Assembly (NCBI GenBank): GCA_902568425.1
Contig: CACFQM010000002.1
Location: forward strand, 1 to 57,337
Reading direction: 5' to 3'
DNA: 57,337 nucleotides
Source: an uncultured Pelagibacteraceae bacterium
GTDB lineage: Bacteria > Pseudomonadota > Alphaproteobacteria > Pelagibacterales > Pelagibacteraceae
The notes beneath the pieces were generated by a model. The model was not told the origin of the DNA. It saw only the letters and a list, made by a program, of their open reading frames with translations, and ran no database searches. Below are positions 10,017 to 20,079 of the stretch, piece after piece. The translations under genes were made by a program, and so were the position numbers. Each line of letters opens with the position of its first letter. The stretch's first letter is position 1.

Positions 10017-11385
10017 ATACTCTATTTATTTTTTCCGGTAAAATACCTTTTGGTCTATACCTCATTATTAATAATAATCCGACACCCATCATTAAAAATC
10101 TAAAGTATGGAATGCTATCTATAAGATGAACTTTTAAAGCATTTGTTTCTTCTAACCCACTTGTAAAAAAATTAATTAAAAATAAAGCAATTGGAGCTGC
10201 TTCAATCCATAAAAACCAGACAGCAAAACCTCCTAAAATTGCTCCAAAATTATTTCCACTTCCACCAACAATTACCATTACCCAAATTAAAAATGTATAT
10301 CTCATAGGTCTATAACTGCCTGGAGTAAATAATCCATCATAGGTTACCATCATTGCTCCTGCTATTCCTACAATTGCAGATCCAAGAACAAAAATTAAAA
10401 GGTGTTGTTTAACAACATTCTTTCCCATAGCGTTTGCTGCTTCTTCATTATCACGAATTGCTCTCATCATTCTTCCCCATGGAGAATAAAGAGCTTTTTG
10501 AGTTACAATTAAAAGTAAAATTACTACAGTTGTAAAAAGTCCCGCAAAACATAATTTTACAAAAACAGTTGAGGATTCTATAACTAATTGTTTTAAAGCT
10601 TGCTGTCTTTCTAAATTGTCTGAAATTAAGTTTAAACTTCCTTGATGAAATTTCTGAACTAAATTAATAAACCATTCTTTACCTTGCAAATCTATTTCAT
10701 ACGGTACTGGTCTTTTTAAACCAATTACATTTTTTACTCCGCGTGATAACCAATCCTCATGTTTAATTACTGCTATTACAATTTCAGAAATTAGTAGTGT
10801 TGCTATCGCTAAATAATCTGCTCTTAGTCCTAATGCAATTTTTCCAATTACGTATGCTAGACCTCCCGCAAAAAATGCTCCAACTATCCATGAAAATAGT
10901 ATAGGCAAACCCATACCACCCAAAAAGCCTGTTGTTGCCGGATTAATTGCCTCGATTGACTCTATAGCTGGCGCAGATATTAACCTTAATAAGATTAGTC
11001 CAGCTATTATTACTGCTGCAATAATATAATTCCTGTTTTTTGATTTATTAAATTTTTGTAATACCAAACGAATAATAAGAATCATTGAAAAGATTATGAA
11101 TGCACAAAGTAACATATCTAAACCTCCAGCTTTCCATGCATCTTCAACAGGTGGAGCAGAAACTAAAACTGCCGCCAAACCTCCAAGAGCTGTGTATCCC
11201 ATTATTCCGAAATTTATTAATCCAGCGTATCCCCATTGAATATTAGCCCCTATTGTCATAACTGCAGAGATTAAACATAAGCATAAGATTGATAATGCCA
11301 TGCTCCATGACTGAAGAAAGCCAACAAGAATTATTAAACCTAACATAATTGAGTATGCAGCGATTACATCTAAATTATTTCTCAT
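10015..11385 (-). CDS. livM: Branched-chain amino acid ABC transporter permease, LivM type
   Basis: 456 aa; 'GYAGLINFGIMGYTALGG', 'SPWGRMMRAIRDNEEAANAMGKNV', 'YRPKGILPE'. Confidence 0.9.
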   Translation of the reverse strand: MRNNLDVIAAYSIMLGLIILVGFLQSWSMALSILCLCLISAVMTIGANIQWGYAGLINFGIMGYTALGGLAAVLVSAPPVEDAWKAGGLDMLLCAFIIFSMILIIRLVLQKFNKSKNRNYIIAAVIIAGLILLRLISAPAIESIEAINPATTGFLGGMGLPILFSWIVGAFFAGGLAYVIGKIALGLRADYLAIATLLISEIVIAVIKHEDWLSRGVKNVIGLKRPVPYEIDLQGKEWFINLVQKFHQGSLNLISDNLERQQALKQLVIESSTVFVKLCFAGLFTTVVILLLIVTQKALYSPWGRMMRAIRDNEEAANAMGKNVVKQHLLIFVLGSAIVGIAGAMMVTYDGLFTPGSYRPMRYTFLIWVMVIVGGSGNNFGAILGGFAVWFLWIEAAPIALFLINFFTSGLEETNALKVHLIDSIPYFRFLMMGVGLLLIMRYRPKGILPEKINRV

Positions 11386-12392
11386 AAAACTTTCCCTTTA
11401 AAAATACCTGAAGGTCTAAATAATAAAACTACAACCAAAATTGAAAAAGAGACTGCGAATTTATAGTCTGTAGATAATAATTGTAAAAGACCGTCAGGCT
11501 CTAAACTCTCTGGTAAGAGATAAACAAAAAACTTCTTATATGCATAAGTTAAAAGTATTTCTGAAAATGCAATAACGTAACCACCTAAGAATGCTCCAAA
11601 TGGATTGCCTATGCCCCCAACGATAGCAGCAGCAAATATTGGAAGCATATTATTAAAATAAGTAAATGGCTTAAAACTTTTATCTAATCCATACAAAGCT
11701 CCACCAACTGTTGCTAAAATTGCTGCGATCACCCAGGTAGTCATGACAACTTTTTTAGGATCTATTCCTGATAAGAGAGCTAAATCTTCATTGTCTGAAT
11801 AAGCTCTCATACTCTTTCCTGTTTTTGTTTTATTCAAAAACCAAAATAATATTGAAACAACAATAATTGTTACAAATAAAGTGATGACTTGTGTTGATTT
11901 TATAGCAAGTCCTTCATTTAAACCTGTCATTTCTTTAAACTCATTTGCTCTTATAATAAATTTTTCTCCATCAAAAAATCTTCTATCAAAAGGTCCAATA
12001 ATAATTCTTACTATAGCTTGGGTAACAAACATGGTTCCAATGCTTACCATTGCTAACATTACAGGTGGGCTCTTTTTAGTTCTATAATAACTAAAAACTA
12101 ATTTATCTTTCAAAAGTACATAAAAAATGGTTACTATTATGCCAAAAGGTATGGCTATTAATGCGGTTGGAAGAAAACCTAAATTTATTCCTAAAGACTG
12201 AAAATACCATGTAAATAAAATTGTAAACATTGTACCGAAAGACATAAGATCTCCGGCAGTAAAGTAAGCAAATCTTAAAATTCCATAAATTAATGAGACA
12301 AAAATAGCACCAAGTGCTAATTGTGAACCATAAGATAATGCGGGTACAAATAAATAATTTAAAAGTAAAATTATTGCATTTAAAAAATCCAT
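11382..12392 (-). CDS. livH: Branched-chain amino acid ABC transporter permease, LivH type
   Basis: 336 aa; 'GAIFVSLIYGILRFAYFTAGDLMSFG', 'TKTGKSMRAYSDNEDLALLSGID'. Confidence 0.9.
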   Translation of the reverse strand: MDFLNAIILLLNYLFVPALSYGSQLALGAIFVSLIYGILRFAYFTAGDLMSFGTMFTILFTWYFQSLGINLGFLPTALIAIPFGIIVTIFYVLLKDKLVFSYYRTKKSPPVMLAMVSIGTMFVTQAIVRIIIGPFDRRFFDGEKFIIRANEFKEMTGLNEGLAIKSTQVITLFVTIIVVSILFWFLNKTKTGKSMRAYSDNEDLALLSGIDPKKVVMTTWVIAAILATVGGALYGLDKSFKPFTYFNNMLPIFAAAIVGGIGNPFGAFLGGYVIAFSEILLTYAYKKFFVYLLPESLEPDGLLQLLSTDYKFAVSFSILVVVLLFRPSGIFKGKVL

Positions 12393-12393
12393 T

Positions 12394-13101
12394 TTAAGCT
12401 CCTAAGAAAGAGCTTCTCACTCTTTGGTCGTTTAATAATTCTTTGCCAGTTCCTGAATATTTATTCTCTCCAGTAACTAAAACGTAACCTCTATCTGAAA
12501 TACTCAAAGCCTGTTTTGCATTCTGCTCGACCATTAATATTGCAACATTTGTCTTTTTTACTTTTATAATATGGTCAAACAATTCATCCATAACTATAGG
12601 CGATACGCCTGCTGTTGGTTCGTCTAACATTAAAACGGATGGCTTAATCATTAAAGCTCTACCAAGAGCAACCTGTTGTCTTTGTCCTCCAGATAATTCG
12701 CCAACCAGCTGAGATTTTTTTTCTTTTAAAATTGGAAAAAGATCATAAATTCTACCTAAGATTTCTTTTATATTTTCATCTCTTAAAAAAGCTCCCATCT
12801 CCAAATTTTCTCTAACAGTTAATCCTGCAAATACATTTCGATTTTGAGGAACAAATGCTATTCCAAGTTTAACTCTGTCTTGGGGATTTAAATTTGAAAT
12901 ATCCTTACCATCTATAACTACTTTTCCTGACTTAAGTTTTAATAGCCCCAACAGTGCTTTCATAGCAGTGGATTTTCCTGCACCGTTTGGACCTAAAATT
13001 GAAACTATCTCCCCTTTGTTTACATTTACAGTGCAAGATGAAATTATATCTGGACCAGATCCATACCCTCCTGTCATTTTTATTCCCTCAAAAAATGCCA
13101 T
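12394..13101 (-). CDS. livF: ABC transporter ATP-binding protein LivF
   Basis: Walker A GPNGAGKS, signature LSGGQRQ, Walker B LMLDEP. Confidence 0.93.
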   Translation of the reverse strand: MAFFEGIKMTGGYGSGPDIISSCTVNVNKGEIVSILGPNGAGKSTAMKALLGLLKLKSGKVVIDGKDISNLNPQDRVKLGIAFVPQNRNVFAGLTVRENLEMGAFLRDENIKEILGRIYDLFPILKEKKSQLVGELSGGQRQQVALGRALMIKPSVLMLDEPTAGVSPIVMDELFDHIIKVKKTNVAILMVEQNAKQALSISDRGYVLVTGENKYSGTGKELLNDQRVRSSFLGA

Positions 13102-13895
13102 TAATTATTATCCTTTGGTTTTGACCCTCTTCCTAAATAACTATCTATAACTTTTTCATTTTTTTTAACCTGATCTGGAGTTCCTTCAAACAATACAGAG
13201 CCTTCTGATAAAACAATAACAGGATTACAAAGACGGCTTATAAATTCCATATCATGTTCGATCATACAAAATGTATATCCCTGTTCCTTGTTTAATCGTA
13301 ATATTGCACTGCCTATATCTTTTAAAAGAGTTCTATTTACTCCCGCACCCACCTCATCTAATAAGACTAATTTGGCATCAACCATCATGGTTCTGCCAAG
13401 CTCTAATAGTTTTTTTTGTCCTCCAGATAAATTTCCAGCTAGCTCGCTTGAAAGATGTTTTAAATTTAAAAAATCAATAACTTTAAGTGCTTTTTCTTTT
13501 ACATTTTTTTCTTCTTTTTTAACTAAACTTGGTTTAAATAATGCATTTACTAATTTCTCTCCAGATTGACCGCCTGGAACCATCATTAAGTTTTCTAAAA
13601 CTGTGAGATTAGTAAACTCATGAGCAATTTGAAAAGTTCTTAAAACTCCTTTTGAAAATAATTCATAAGAAGGAATGTTTGTAATGTCCTCATTATTAAA
13701 TAAAACTTTACCTTGAGATGATTTGAGATTACCTGATATTAAATTAAATAATGTAGTTTTTCCAGATCCGTTTGGTCCAATAATTCCAGTGATAGAACCT
13801 TTTTTTATTTTTAAAGAGCAATCTGATATTGCCTTTAATCCGCCAAACGATTTAGAAAGGTTTTTGACCTGAAGAATATTAGAATCTGACTGCAT
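13101..13895 (-). CDS. livG: ABC transporter ATP-binding protein LivG
   Basis: Walker A GPNGSGKT, LSGGQKK, LVLLDEVGAGVN, 'CMIEHDM'. Confidence 0.93.
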   Translation of the reverse strand: MQSDSNILQVKNLSKSFGGLKAISDCSLKIKKGSITGIIGPNGSGKTTLFNLISGNLKSSQGKVLFNNEDITNIPSYELFSKGVLRTFQIAHEFTNLTVLENLMMVPGGQSGEKLVNALFKPSLVKKEEKNVKEKALKVIDFLNLKHLSSELAGNLSGGQKKLLELGRTMMVDAKLVLLDEVGAGVNRTLLKDIGSAILRLNKEQGYTFCMIEHDMEFISRLCNPVIVLSEGSVLFEGTPDQVKKNEKVIDSYLGRGSKPKDNN

Positions 13896-13901
13896 AGAAA
13901 A

Positions 13902-14672
13902 TTATACATTGTTTAATCTTTTAAGGATACTGTTCAAAGATTTTGAGAAATGTCTATAAAATCCTGCCTTTTTTAAATATTTTAATGCGTGTTCATTTAA
14001 TCCTTTTGGTGTCTGAGAAGATTTCACTAAATATTTCAAATCTTTTTTCGAATTAAGAGATGAATCAACTGATAATGCTATGAATAAGGATGTAATATAT
14101 TTTTGTGCCTCATTTCTTTTAACACCTCGTTTGACTAACCAATCAGATAATACTTTTAATAATTCGTAAAAAGGAGCCATCATTGAAGACGAAACCCAGA
14201 AACTTTTTGATAGCTTTTCGTTTCTAATTTCTATGACTGTGCCCAATTTGCTAAAAAAATCTTTTACTTTTTTATCAGGGGGGCAAATTGGTATTGGTCC
14301 TAGCTTATTAGATATTGGAGGGAGAGGTATTGCTCTTATTATTTTATTTTTTTTACCAATATATTTTTTAAGTTGCGCAAGATTTATAGTAGAAATAAAA
14401 CTTATAATTTTTTGATTTTGTTTAAAATTAAGTTTACTTAAGATTTTTTTTCCAACCTGAGGGGTAATTGCTAAAAAAACCCAACCAGATTTATTTATTA
14501 ATTGTTGATTATCTTTTGCTATAGTTACTTTTTTAAATCTTTTACTAAGTTTTTTTGCTATAGTTATATTACGAGGAGATATATAAATTTTTTTGATTTT
14601 TAAATTAGATTTAAAAATACCTAATATTATCGAATATGTAATATGTCCTGTTCCTAAAAAACCTATATTCAT
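13902..14672 (-). CDS. Pyrroline-5-carboxylate reductase family protein (ProC-like)
   Basis: 'MNIGFLGTGHITYSIILGI' Rossmann motif; 'VFLAITPQVGKKIL' ; 'IIRAIPLPPISNKLGPIPI'. Confidence 0.75.
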   Translation of the reverse strand: MNIGFLGTGHITYSIILGIFKSNLKIKKIYISPRNITIAKKLSKRFKKVTIAKDNQQLINKSGWVFLAITPQVGKKILSKLNFKQNQKIISFISTINLAQLKKYIGKKNKIIRAIPLPPISNKLGPIPICPPDKKVKDFFSKLGTVIEIRNEKLSKSFWVSSSMMAPFYELLKVLSDWLVKRGVKRNEAQKYITSLFIALSVDSSLNSKKDLKYLVKSSQTPKGLNEHALKYLKKAGFYRHFSKSLNSILKRLNNV

Positions 14673-14677
14673 TAATT

Positions 14678-15763
14678 ATGCAGAATAACCAAGCAATCCC
14701 ATTTAATAAAGAAAATTTTAAACAGATCTTATCTAAAGAATTTGCTTGGGTAATTGTGGTATCTATTCCAGCTGCTTTATTGGCGGATTATCTCAATGTT
14801 CCTTTAGCTTGGTTTTTAGGTCCAATGATAATTACGTCAATCGTAACCCTTGGTGGAATAAGAACAAAAATGCCAAGGCTTGTTTTAAGTACAGTTTTAG
14901 TTTTTTTGGGTCTTTATATTGGTAATTATATTGATCAGGATTTATTTGCACAAATGCATAAGTGGGTTTGGACTTCTTTGATTATGTTGGCCTATATAAT
15001 AATAAGTGTGTTACTTGTTTCAAAGTATCTTCAAAAATTTTCAGGTTATGGAAAAAAGACTTCTGTTTTTTCAGCTGCACCAGGTGCGCTTGGTCCTTTA
15101 CTAATTTTAGCAGAAGATGAAAAATCTGATTTAAGTCAGGTTGCCACTTCTCATTTAATAAGATTGATTATAATAATAACAATATTTCCTTTTATAGTTA
15201 ATAGTTTCTACGAAACAGAAAATATTGAAACCATTGAAAAAGTAATTATCAATCAAAATTTATTTCATTTGATAATATTGGTTAGCTTGTCAATTGTTTT
15301 GATAATTGTTTTCGATAAATTGAAAGTTCCTGCTGCATTACTCGCGGGTACTTTAGTGGCAAGTGGTTTTTTACAAATTACAGATACAGCCTCTTACCAA
15401 TTACCTCCTAACATAATTGATTATTGTTTATTAATATTAGGATCCTCGGTGGGCTGTAGATTTGCTGATAAAACTTTTAAAGAAATAGCTAAAAATTCTG
15501 CACATAGTTTTGTGGCCACATTTTTATTAGTCATATTAGGAATTGTTGCAGCTTTTGCAGCTGGACAAGTTATAGATAAAAATTTTTTTACGCTTTTGCT
15601 ATCTTATTGCCCTGGAGGAATTTATGAGGTTGCTGTAATCGCTATTTTTTTTGATTTAGATCCTGAGTTTGTTTCTTTTCATCATATAATAAGATTATTA
15701 ATGATACTTTTCGTGGTCCCTATTTTACTAAAGTTAATTTATAAAAATAAAAAACCCGTATAA
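14678..15763 (+). CDS. AbrB family membrane transporter (DUF/ammonia monooxygenase-like family)
   Basis: 361 aa polytopic; 'PLAWFLGPMI', 'SAAPGALGPLLILAED', 'YCPGGIYEVAVIA'. Confidence 0.82.
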   Translation: MQNNQAIPFNKENFKQILSKEFAWVIVVSIPAALLADYLNVPLAWFLGPMIITSIVTLGGIRTKMPRLVLSTVLVFLGLYIGNYIDQDLFAQMHKWVWTSLIMLAYIIISVLLVSKYLQKFSGYGKKTSVFSAAPGALGPLLILAEDEKSDLSQVATSHLIRLIIIITIFPFIVNSFYETENIETIEKVIINQNLFHLIILVSLSIVLIIVFDKLKVPAALLAGTLVASGFLQITDTASYQLPPNIIDYCLLILGSSVGCRFADKTFKEIAKNSAHSFVATFLLVILGIVAAFAAGQVIDKNFFTLLLSYCPGGIYEVAVIAIFFDLDPEFVSFHHIIRLLMILFVVPILLKLIYKNKKPV

Positions 15764-15780
15764 TATAATTATACGGGTTT
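15752..15780. terminator. Bidirectional terminator between convergent genes
   Basis: AAACCCGTATAAT-ATA-ATTATACGGGTTT perfect inverted repeat overlapping the stop codon at 15763. Confidence 0.85.
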
Positions 15781-15804
15781 AATAAACTCTTTTTTAATAT
15801 TTAA

Positions 15805-16443
15805 TTAATTTCCTAATACGTAAGAAACTTTAAACATTAAATTATCAGCGTCTGCTGTAATTTTGTCTCCGTTACTTCCAGTTAAAGATATATCGTCAAA
15901 ATCAGAGTAACTTACTTCGTATCTCAAGTTTCCTGAATTTTTACCGACTGCATATTGAATTCCTTCTATGCTTGCGTCTCCGTATGATGAATTGTGTAGT
16001 TTTTCATCAGTTGACACGTCAGTCATGTGGTATCCCAATCCAGCGTAATAATCTCCAACAGGATAATGAACGTAAATCGTTTTTAGGAAGTCAAGAGTCG
16101 CTTCAGCAGAAACAGTTGCATCTTCTTGAGTGAACTCGTTACTGTCAGATGTTGTGTCTGTTCTTTTTCCTTCACCTAACGAAATCTTGAAAGGCACAAC
16201 GTCTAGGCCTACTTTAAGAGGTCCTACATCACCTTCTATAAAGATAGATCCGCCGTAATACATTTCAGATTTTGAAGCGCTATTTTTTTCTGATGTTACA
16301 CCTGAAACAGTTCTTTCTGTTTCTGTACCATCAGTCTCTACTTGACCAAGCATTAAACTAACACCCATTCCTGAATAAGCTGAGCTTATTGAAAATGCCG
16401 TTATAGCTAATGAACCTAATAAAGTTTTTATATATTTATTCAT
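15805..16443 (-). CDS. Predicted small outer-membrane beta-barrel protein
   Basis: 212 aa, signal peptide 'LLGSLAITAFSISSAYSG', alternating strand pattern, ends 'MFKVSYVLGN'. Confidence 0.65.
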   Translation of the reverse strand: MNKYIKTLLGSLAITAFSISSAYSGMGVSLMLGQVETDGTETERTVSGVTSEKNSASKSEMYYGGSIFIEGDVGPLKVGLDVVPFKISLGEGKRTDTTSDSNEFTQEDATVSAEATLDFLKTIYVHYPVGDYYAGLGYHMTDVSTDEKLHNSSYGDASIEGIQYAVGKNSGNLRYEVSYSDFDDISLTGSNGDKITADADNLMFKVSYVLGN

Positions 16444-16632
16444 AAATTCTCCCGGGTCTTAAATTTGTTGAAACCTAGCATATTTTGCAGGTTAGAACAC
16501 TTTAAAATAGCTAACATTGAAAATAGAAGTTTGCAAAAATGTCTAAAAATAGGGACTTTTATGTTGTAAATTTACAACATTGGTGAGTTTTTTGGGCTAT
16601 AAGATTACTGGGTAAAATTTCTAGTTTTTTGG

Positions 16633-17529
16633 TTAACTGCCGAAAACACCCCTGATTCTGAGTAATTCTCTACTTAAATTCAAGTCTTGTTTAAAAGCAG
16701 TTCTTCCGTGTAACCAAAAATAATTATTAGAAAATATTGCAGATCCTACCTTTAATGGAAAAACTAATTTATTTTTACTTTGTTCTAAAGCATCTGATAA
16801 TTTTTGTAAAAATAAGCCTTGTTTCATATTTTTGGGTTCAGGAAATTGGTCGATATATGAAATTGTTGTTTTGCCATTTTTATCTTTAGAGAAAACTGGA
16901 TGTTCAACTTTATATTCAATATTTTTACTTTTTGGTGATCCCCAGGTAAAATTTTCTTTTCCAACTGGATCACTGCTCAACTCTTCACAATGTTCCCAGT
17001 CGTCTAAGTGCAGCAAAGTACTTTCACCACCTTTTACATTAATTTCCTCCATTTTTGTCATTAATAACCAATCTGTTTTTTCTTTTACAAATGTTCCATC
17101 CGTATGAAGATCTAAATTTCTGTAAGCTTTTCTTAAATATGAGTCGCTTGAATCTGAATGTTTAACGTGAAAACGCGCATAATATTTCCCTGTCATAGAA
17201 TCAAAATTGGGAAGTCCTACCAGATATACTAGTGCTGTCGAAAGTTTAACTAAAAAATCTTTATCAAATTTTGAATTTTTAATATCAGGTTCAACTATAG
17301 CTGTACCAGTATTTCTATCTTTAAGTGTTTTATTTAAAACTTTGCTTAATTCACCTGAAAAAACATCATCGACACTTTTGGCTAAGGAAAATCTAGAGAA
17401 AGGTTTGTATTCTAAAGACTGAATACTGTGTTTATTAAACGGGAATATTAGTTTATCTAATTCAGTTTCTTGAATTTGAACAACTTTAATTCTGTTGGAT
17501 ATTGAATGGTCTTTGATCTCTAAACTCAT
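16633..17529 (-). CDS. csiD: CsiD/GlaH family Fe(II)/2-oxoglutarate dioxygenase (glutarate 2-hydroxylase-like)
   Basis: 298 aa resembling E. coli CsiD along its length: 'SLEYKPFSRFSLAKSVDD', 'PNFDSMTGKYYARFHVKHSDSSDSYLRKAYRNLDLHTDGTFV', 'GGESTLLHLDDWEH', 'ISYIDQF.EPKNM', 'NNYFWLHGR'. Confidence 0.88.
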   Translation of the reverse strand: MSLEIKDHSISNRIKVVQIQETELDKLIFPFNKHSIQSLEYKPFSRFSLAKSVDDVFSGELSKVLNKTLKDRNTGTAIVEPDIKNSKFDKDFLVKLSTALVYLVGLPNFDSMTGKYYARFHVKHSDSSDSYLRKAYRNLDLHTDGTFVKEKTDWLLMTKMEEINVKGGESTLLHLDDWEHCEELSSDPVGKENFTWGSPKSKNIEYKVEHPVFSKDKNGKTTISYIDQFPEPKNMKQGLFLQKLSDALEQSKNKLVFPLKVGSAIFSNNYFWLHGRTAFKQDLNLSRELLRIRGVFGS

Positions 17530-17533
17530 TTTT

Positions 17534-17866
17534 TTATATATATTTAATTAAAACTGTTAAAAGTATAGCAGATAATACCGTGGGGTAGACAAGGTTTCTT
17601 TTTGCTATAAAAAACACTACTACACAAACAAAAACTACTATCAATCTTGTTAAATTACTTATTTCTCCTAAGTCCCCTGCTGGAAAAACTACCACTTTAG
17701 AAATTAAAGCTGCTAATGTTGAGTACGCAATACAATCAAATAGTCTAAATATTTTAGAATTTTCATTAATTTTTTCTGAAAATAATACTCCTAACATTCT
17801 AGATAAATAAGTAGCGATGGAAGTAACCGCTATAACTAAAACAATATTTGAAGAAAAATCAGTCAT
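17534..17866 (-). CDS. azlD: AzlD family branched-chain amino acid exporter small subunit
   Basis: 110 aa, 4 TM segments; 'CIAYSTLAALISKVVVFPAG'; adjacent to azlC. Confidence 0.82.
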   Translation of the reverse strand: MTDFSSNIVLVIAVTSIATYLSRMLGVLFSEKINENSKIFRLFDCIAYSTLAALISKVVVFPAGDLGEISNLTRLIVVFVCVVVFFIAKRNLVYPTVLSAILLTVLIKYI

Positions 17867-18560
17867 TAAACTCTCCTGAAAAAAACGCGATAATACCTGC
17901 GGTTACTCCCCCATATAGAATACACCATTCGGGTGAGATCAAATAAAAAACTGGACCAAGAATTGTTCCTAAAATCACAGAAGTTCCGATAGCTATATTT
18001 TTCATGGATCCTAATAACATACAAAAAAAGTAAATGGGATTAACGATAGCTAAACCTATCATCATGTCTTTGCTTAAATAATCGGAAACTAAGTAACCTA
18101 AAATTGTAGAGAAAATTGCTATGGACCAAGTAGCTGTTCCAATACCCATCCAAAAGTCTATTCTATAATTCTCATTAATAGTTCTATAATCTTTTTTCAT
18201 TATCAACCATGAAGAAACTGCAAGAAAATGACATGATATATAATATTTCCATTTAGGTTGTTTTTTACTTTTTAATAACGGAAACATAGAAACTGCCATT
18301 GGAAATAAACGGGCATTTACTAACCAAACTGCAATAAAAATATTTACTAAAGAGGCGCCGACCAAAAAAGATTCGGCCATTACTAATTGACCAGGTAAAG
18401 CATAAGTGAAAAATGTAGAAGAAACGCTTTGCTGAAAATTAAAACCAATATTTTTTAATAGAGCCCCAATGGCTAAAAAACTACAACCAAGAGCAATTGC
18501 GGGACTGTCAACTGATCGAACTGATAATAAGCCTTTTAAATAAAATCCAGATCTTATCAT
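17859..18560 (-). CDS. azlC: AzlC family branched-chain amino acid exporter large subunit
   Basis: 233 aa; 'SPAIALGCSFLAIGALLKNIGFN', 'LVNARLFPMAVSM'. Confidence 0.88.
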   Translation of the reverse strand: MIRSGFYLKGLLSVRSVDSPAIALGCSFLAIGALLKNIGFNFQQSVSSTFFTYALPGQLVMAESFLVGASLVNIFIAVWLVNARLFPMAVSMFPLLKSKKQPKWKYYISCHFLAVSSWLIMKKDYRTINENYRIDFWMGIGTATWSIAIFSTILGYLVSDYLSKDMMIGLAIVNPIYFFCMLLGSMKNIAIGTSVILGTILGPVFYLISPEWCILYGGVTAGIIAFFSGEFND

Positions 18561-19345
18561 TAACCGCCAAGAAATAATCTCCCAACGTCAGGATTTTTAA
18601 GTAAATCATTTCCTTTACCAACTATTGCAGTTTGTCCGGAAACTAAAACGTAACCAATATCTGCAAATTCTAGTCCTTTTTTCGCATTCTGCTCGACCAT
18701 TATGATAGTTTTCTTTTCATTTTTTTGTAGATCTTCTAAAATTTCAAAAACCATTTCGATATATCTTGGTTCTAATCCAATTGACGGTTCGTCTACTAAA
18801 AGTATTGATGGGCGCATTACTAAAGCCCTTGAAATTTCAAGAAGCCTTCTTTCTCCACCCGATAATACTTTTGCAGGCTGGTTTCTTCTTTTGTTTAATC
18901 TTTCATATTTTTCCAAAACTCTTTGGGCCTCTGCGTAAGACTCCTCGGTTTTATCTTTAATGTAGCCACCCATTAATAAATTTTCTTCGACGGTCATATC
19001 TGGAAATACAGAATTGTCTTGAAGAATATAGGCTATCCCGCAACTTTTTAATTTTTGAGCTGGTGTTAGTGTAGTAATCTCGTTTCCATCGATTTCAATT
19101 TTTCCTGAGAAGATATTTGTAAAACCATAAATAGAATGAAGTATCGTAGATTTTCCTGCACCATTCGGTCCTATTAGACATAATGATTGAGCTTTATCTA
19201 CCAATAAATCAAAGTTATGAAGTATTTCCATTTTACCATAACCAGCGTTTAAATTTTTAATTTGTAAATGTAAGTTAGATCCAGAAAGTTTTTGTAAATC
19301 TTTTATATCTGGTGCTTTTCCTAATACTTCATATTGATTTGCCAT
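18560..19345 (-). CDS. livF: Branched-chain amino acid ABC transporter ATP-binding protein LivF
   Basis: GPNGAGKS, LSGGERR, LLVDEPSIGLEP. Confidence 0.92.
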   Translation of the reverse strand: MANQYEVLGKAPDIKDLQKLSGSNLHLQIKNLNAGYGKMEILHNFDLLVDKAQSLCLIGPNGAGKSTILHSIYGFTNIFSGKIEIDGNEITTLTPAQKLKSCGIAYILQDNSVFPDMTVEENLLMGGYIKDKTEESYAEAQRVLEKYERLNKRRNQPAKVLSGGERRLLEISRALVMRPSILLVDEPSIGLEPRYIEMVFEILEDLQKNEKKTIIMVEQNAKKGLEFADIGYVLVSGQTAIVGKGNDLLKNPDVGRLFLGG

Positions 19346-20079
19346 TATTGTGCTCCTAAATAAGCATCTACAACTCGCTTATCATTTTTAATTTGATCTG
19401 GTGAGCCTTCAGCTAAAAGTTTGCCATGAGCTAAACAAAAAATACTTTGAGCTAAACTCATTATAACTTTCATATTATGCTCTATTACTAATAGAGTAAT
19501 TCCATAATCTTTATTAACCTTTATAAGTCTATCTATAATTCCATTTATTAAGGTTGGGTTAATACCTGCTGTAGGTTCATCTAATAATAGCATTTTAGGC
19601 TCATTCATTAATGCCATTGCTAATTCTAAAAGTTTTTGCTGACCAAATGATAAATCTCCTCCTCTTAAATTTCTTTTTTGATAAAGTCCTACAAAGTTTA
19701 AAAGGTTTTCTGCTTTTTCGGTAAGCTCAGAAGGTATTTTTGCAAATATAAAGCCTGAGTCACTAGCCTTATGGCTAATTAACATATTTTCTACGCAATT
19801 AAGTTTAGAATAAATTCTTGTTTGCTGAAATGTTCTTAATAATCCCAGTTTAGCTACTGCAGGTACAGGCATTTCTGAAACCTCGGTATTATTAAAAACG
19901 ATAGAACCTTGGTCAATTGGATGAGTTCCAACAATTGAATTAAATAACGTTGTTTTGCCAGAACCGTTTGGTCCAATTAAACCAACTATTGATCCTTGCT
20001 CCACAGAAACAGAAATATCTACATTGGCTTTCACTCCTCCAAAAGATTTACTAACATTTTTTACTTCTAAAAGACTCAT
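19345..20079 (-). CDS. livG: Branched-chain amino acid ABC transporter ATP-binding protein LivG
   Basis: GPNGSGKT, LSFGQQK, LLLDEPTAGINP. Confidence 0.92.
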   Translation of the reverse strand: MSLLEVKNVSKSFGGVKANVDISVSVEQGSIVGLIGPNGSGKTTLFNSIVGTHPIDQGSIVFNNTEVSEMPVPAVAKLGLLRTFQQTRIYSKLNCVENMLISHKASDSGFIFAKIPSELTEKAENLLNFVGLYQKRNLRGGDLSFGQQKLLELAMALMNEPKMLLLDEPTAGINPTLINGIIDRLIKVNKDYGITLLVIEHNMKVIMSLAQSIFCLAHGKLLAEGSPDQIKNDKRVVDAYLGAQ

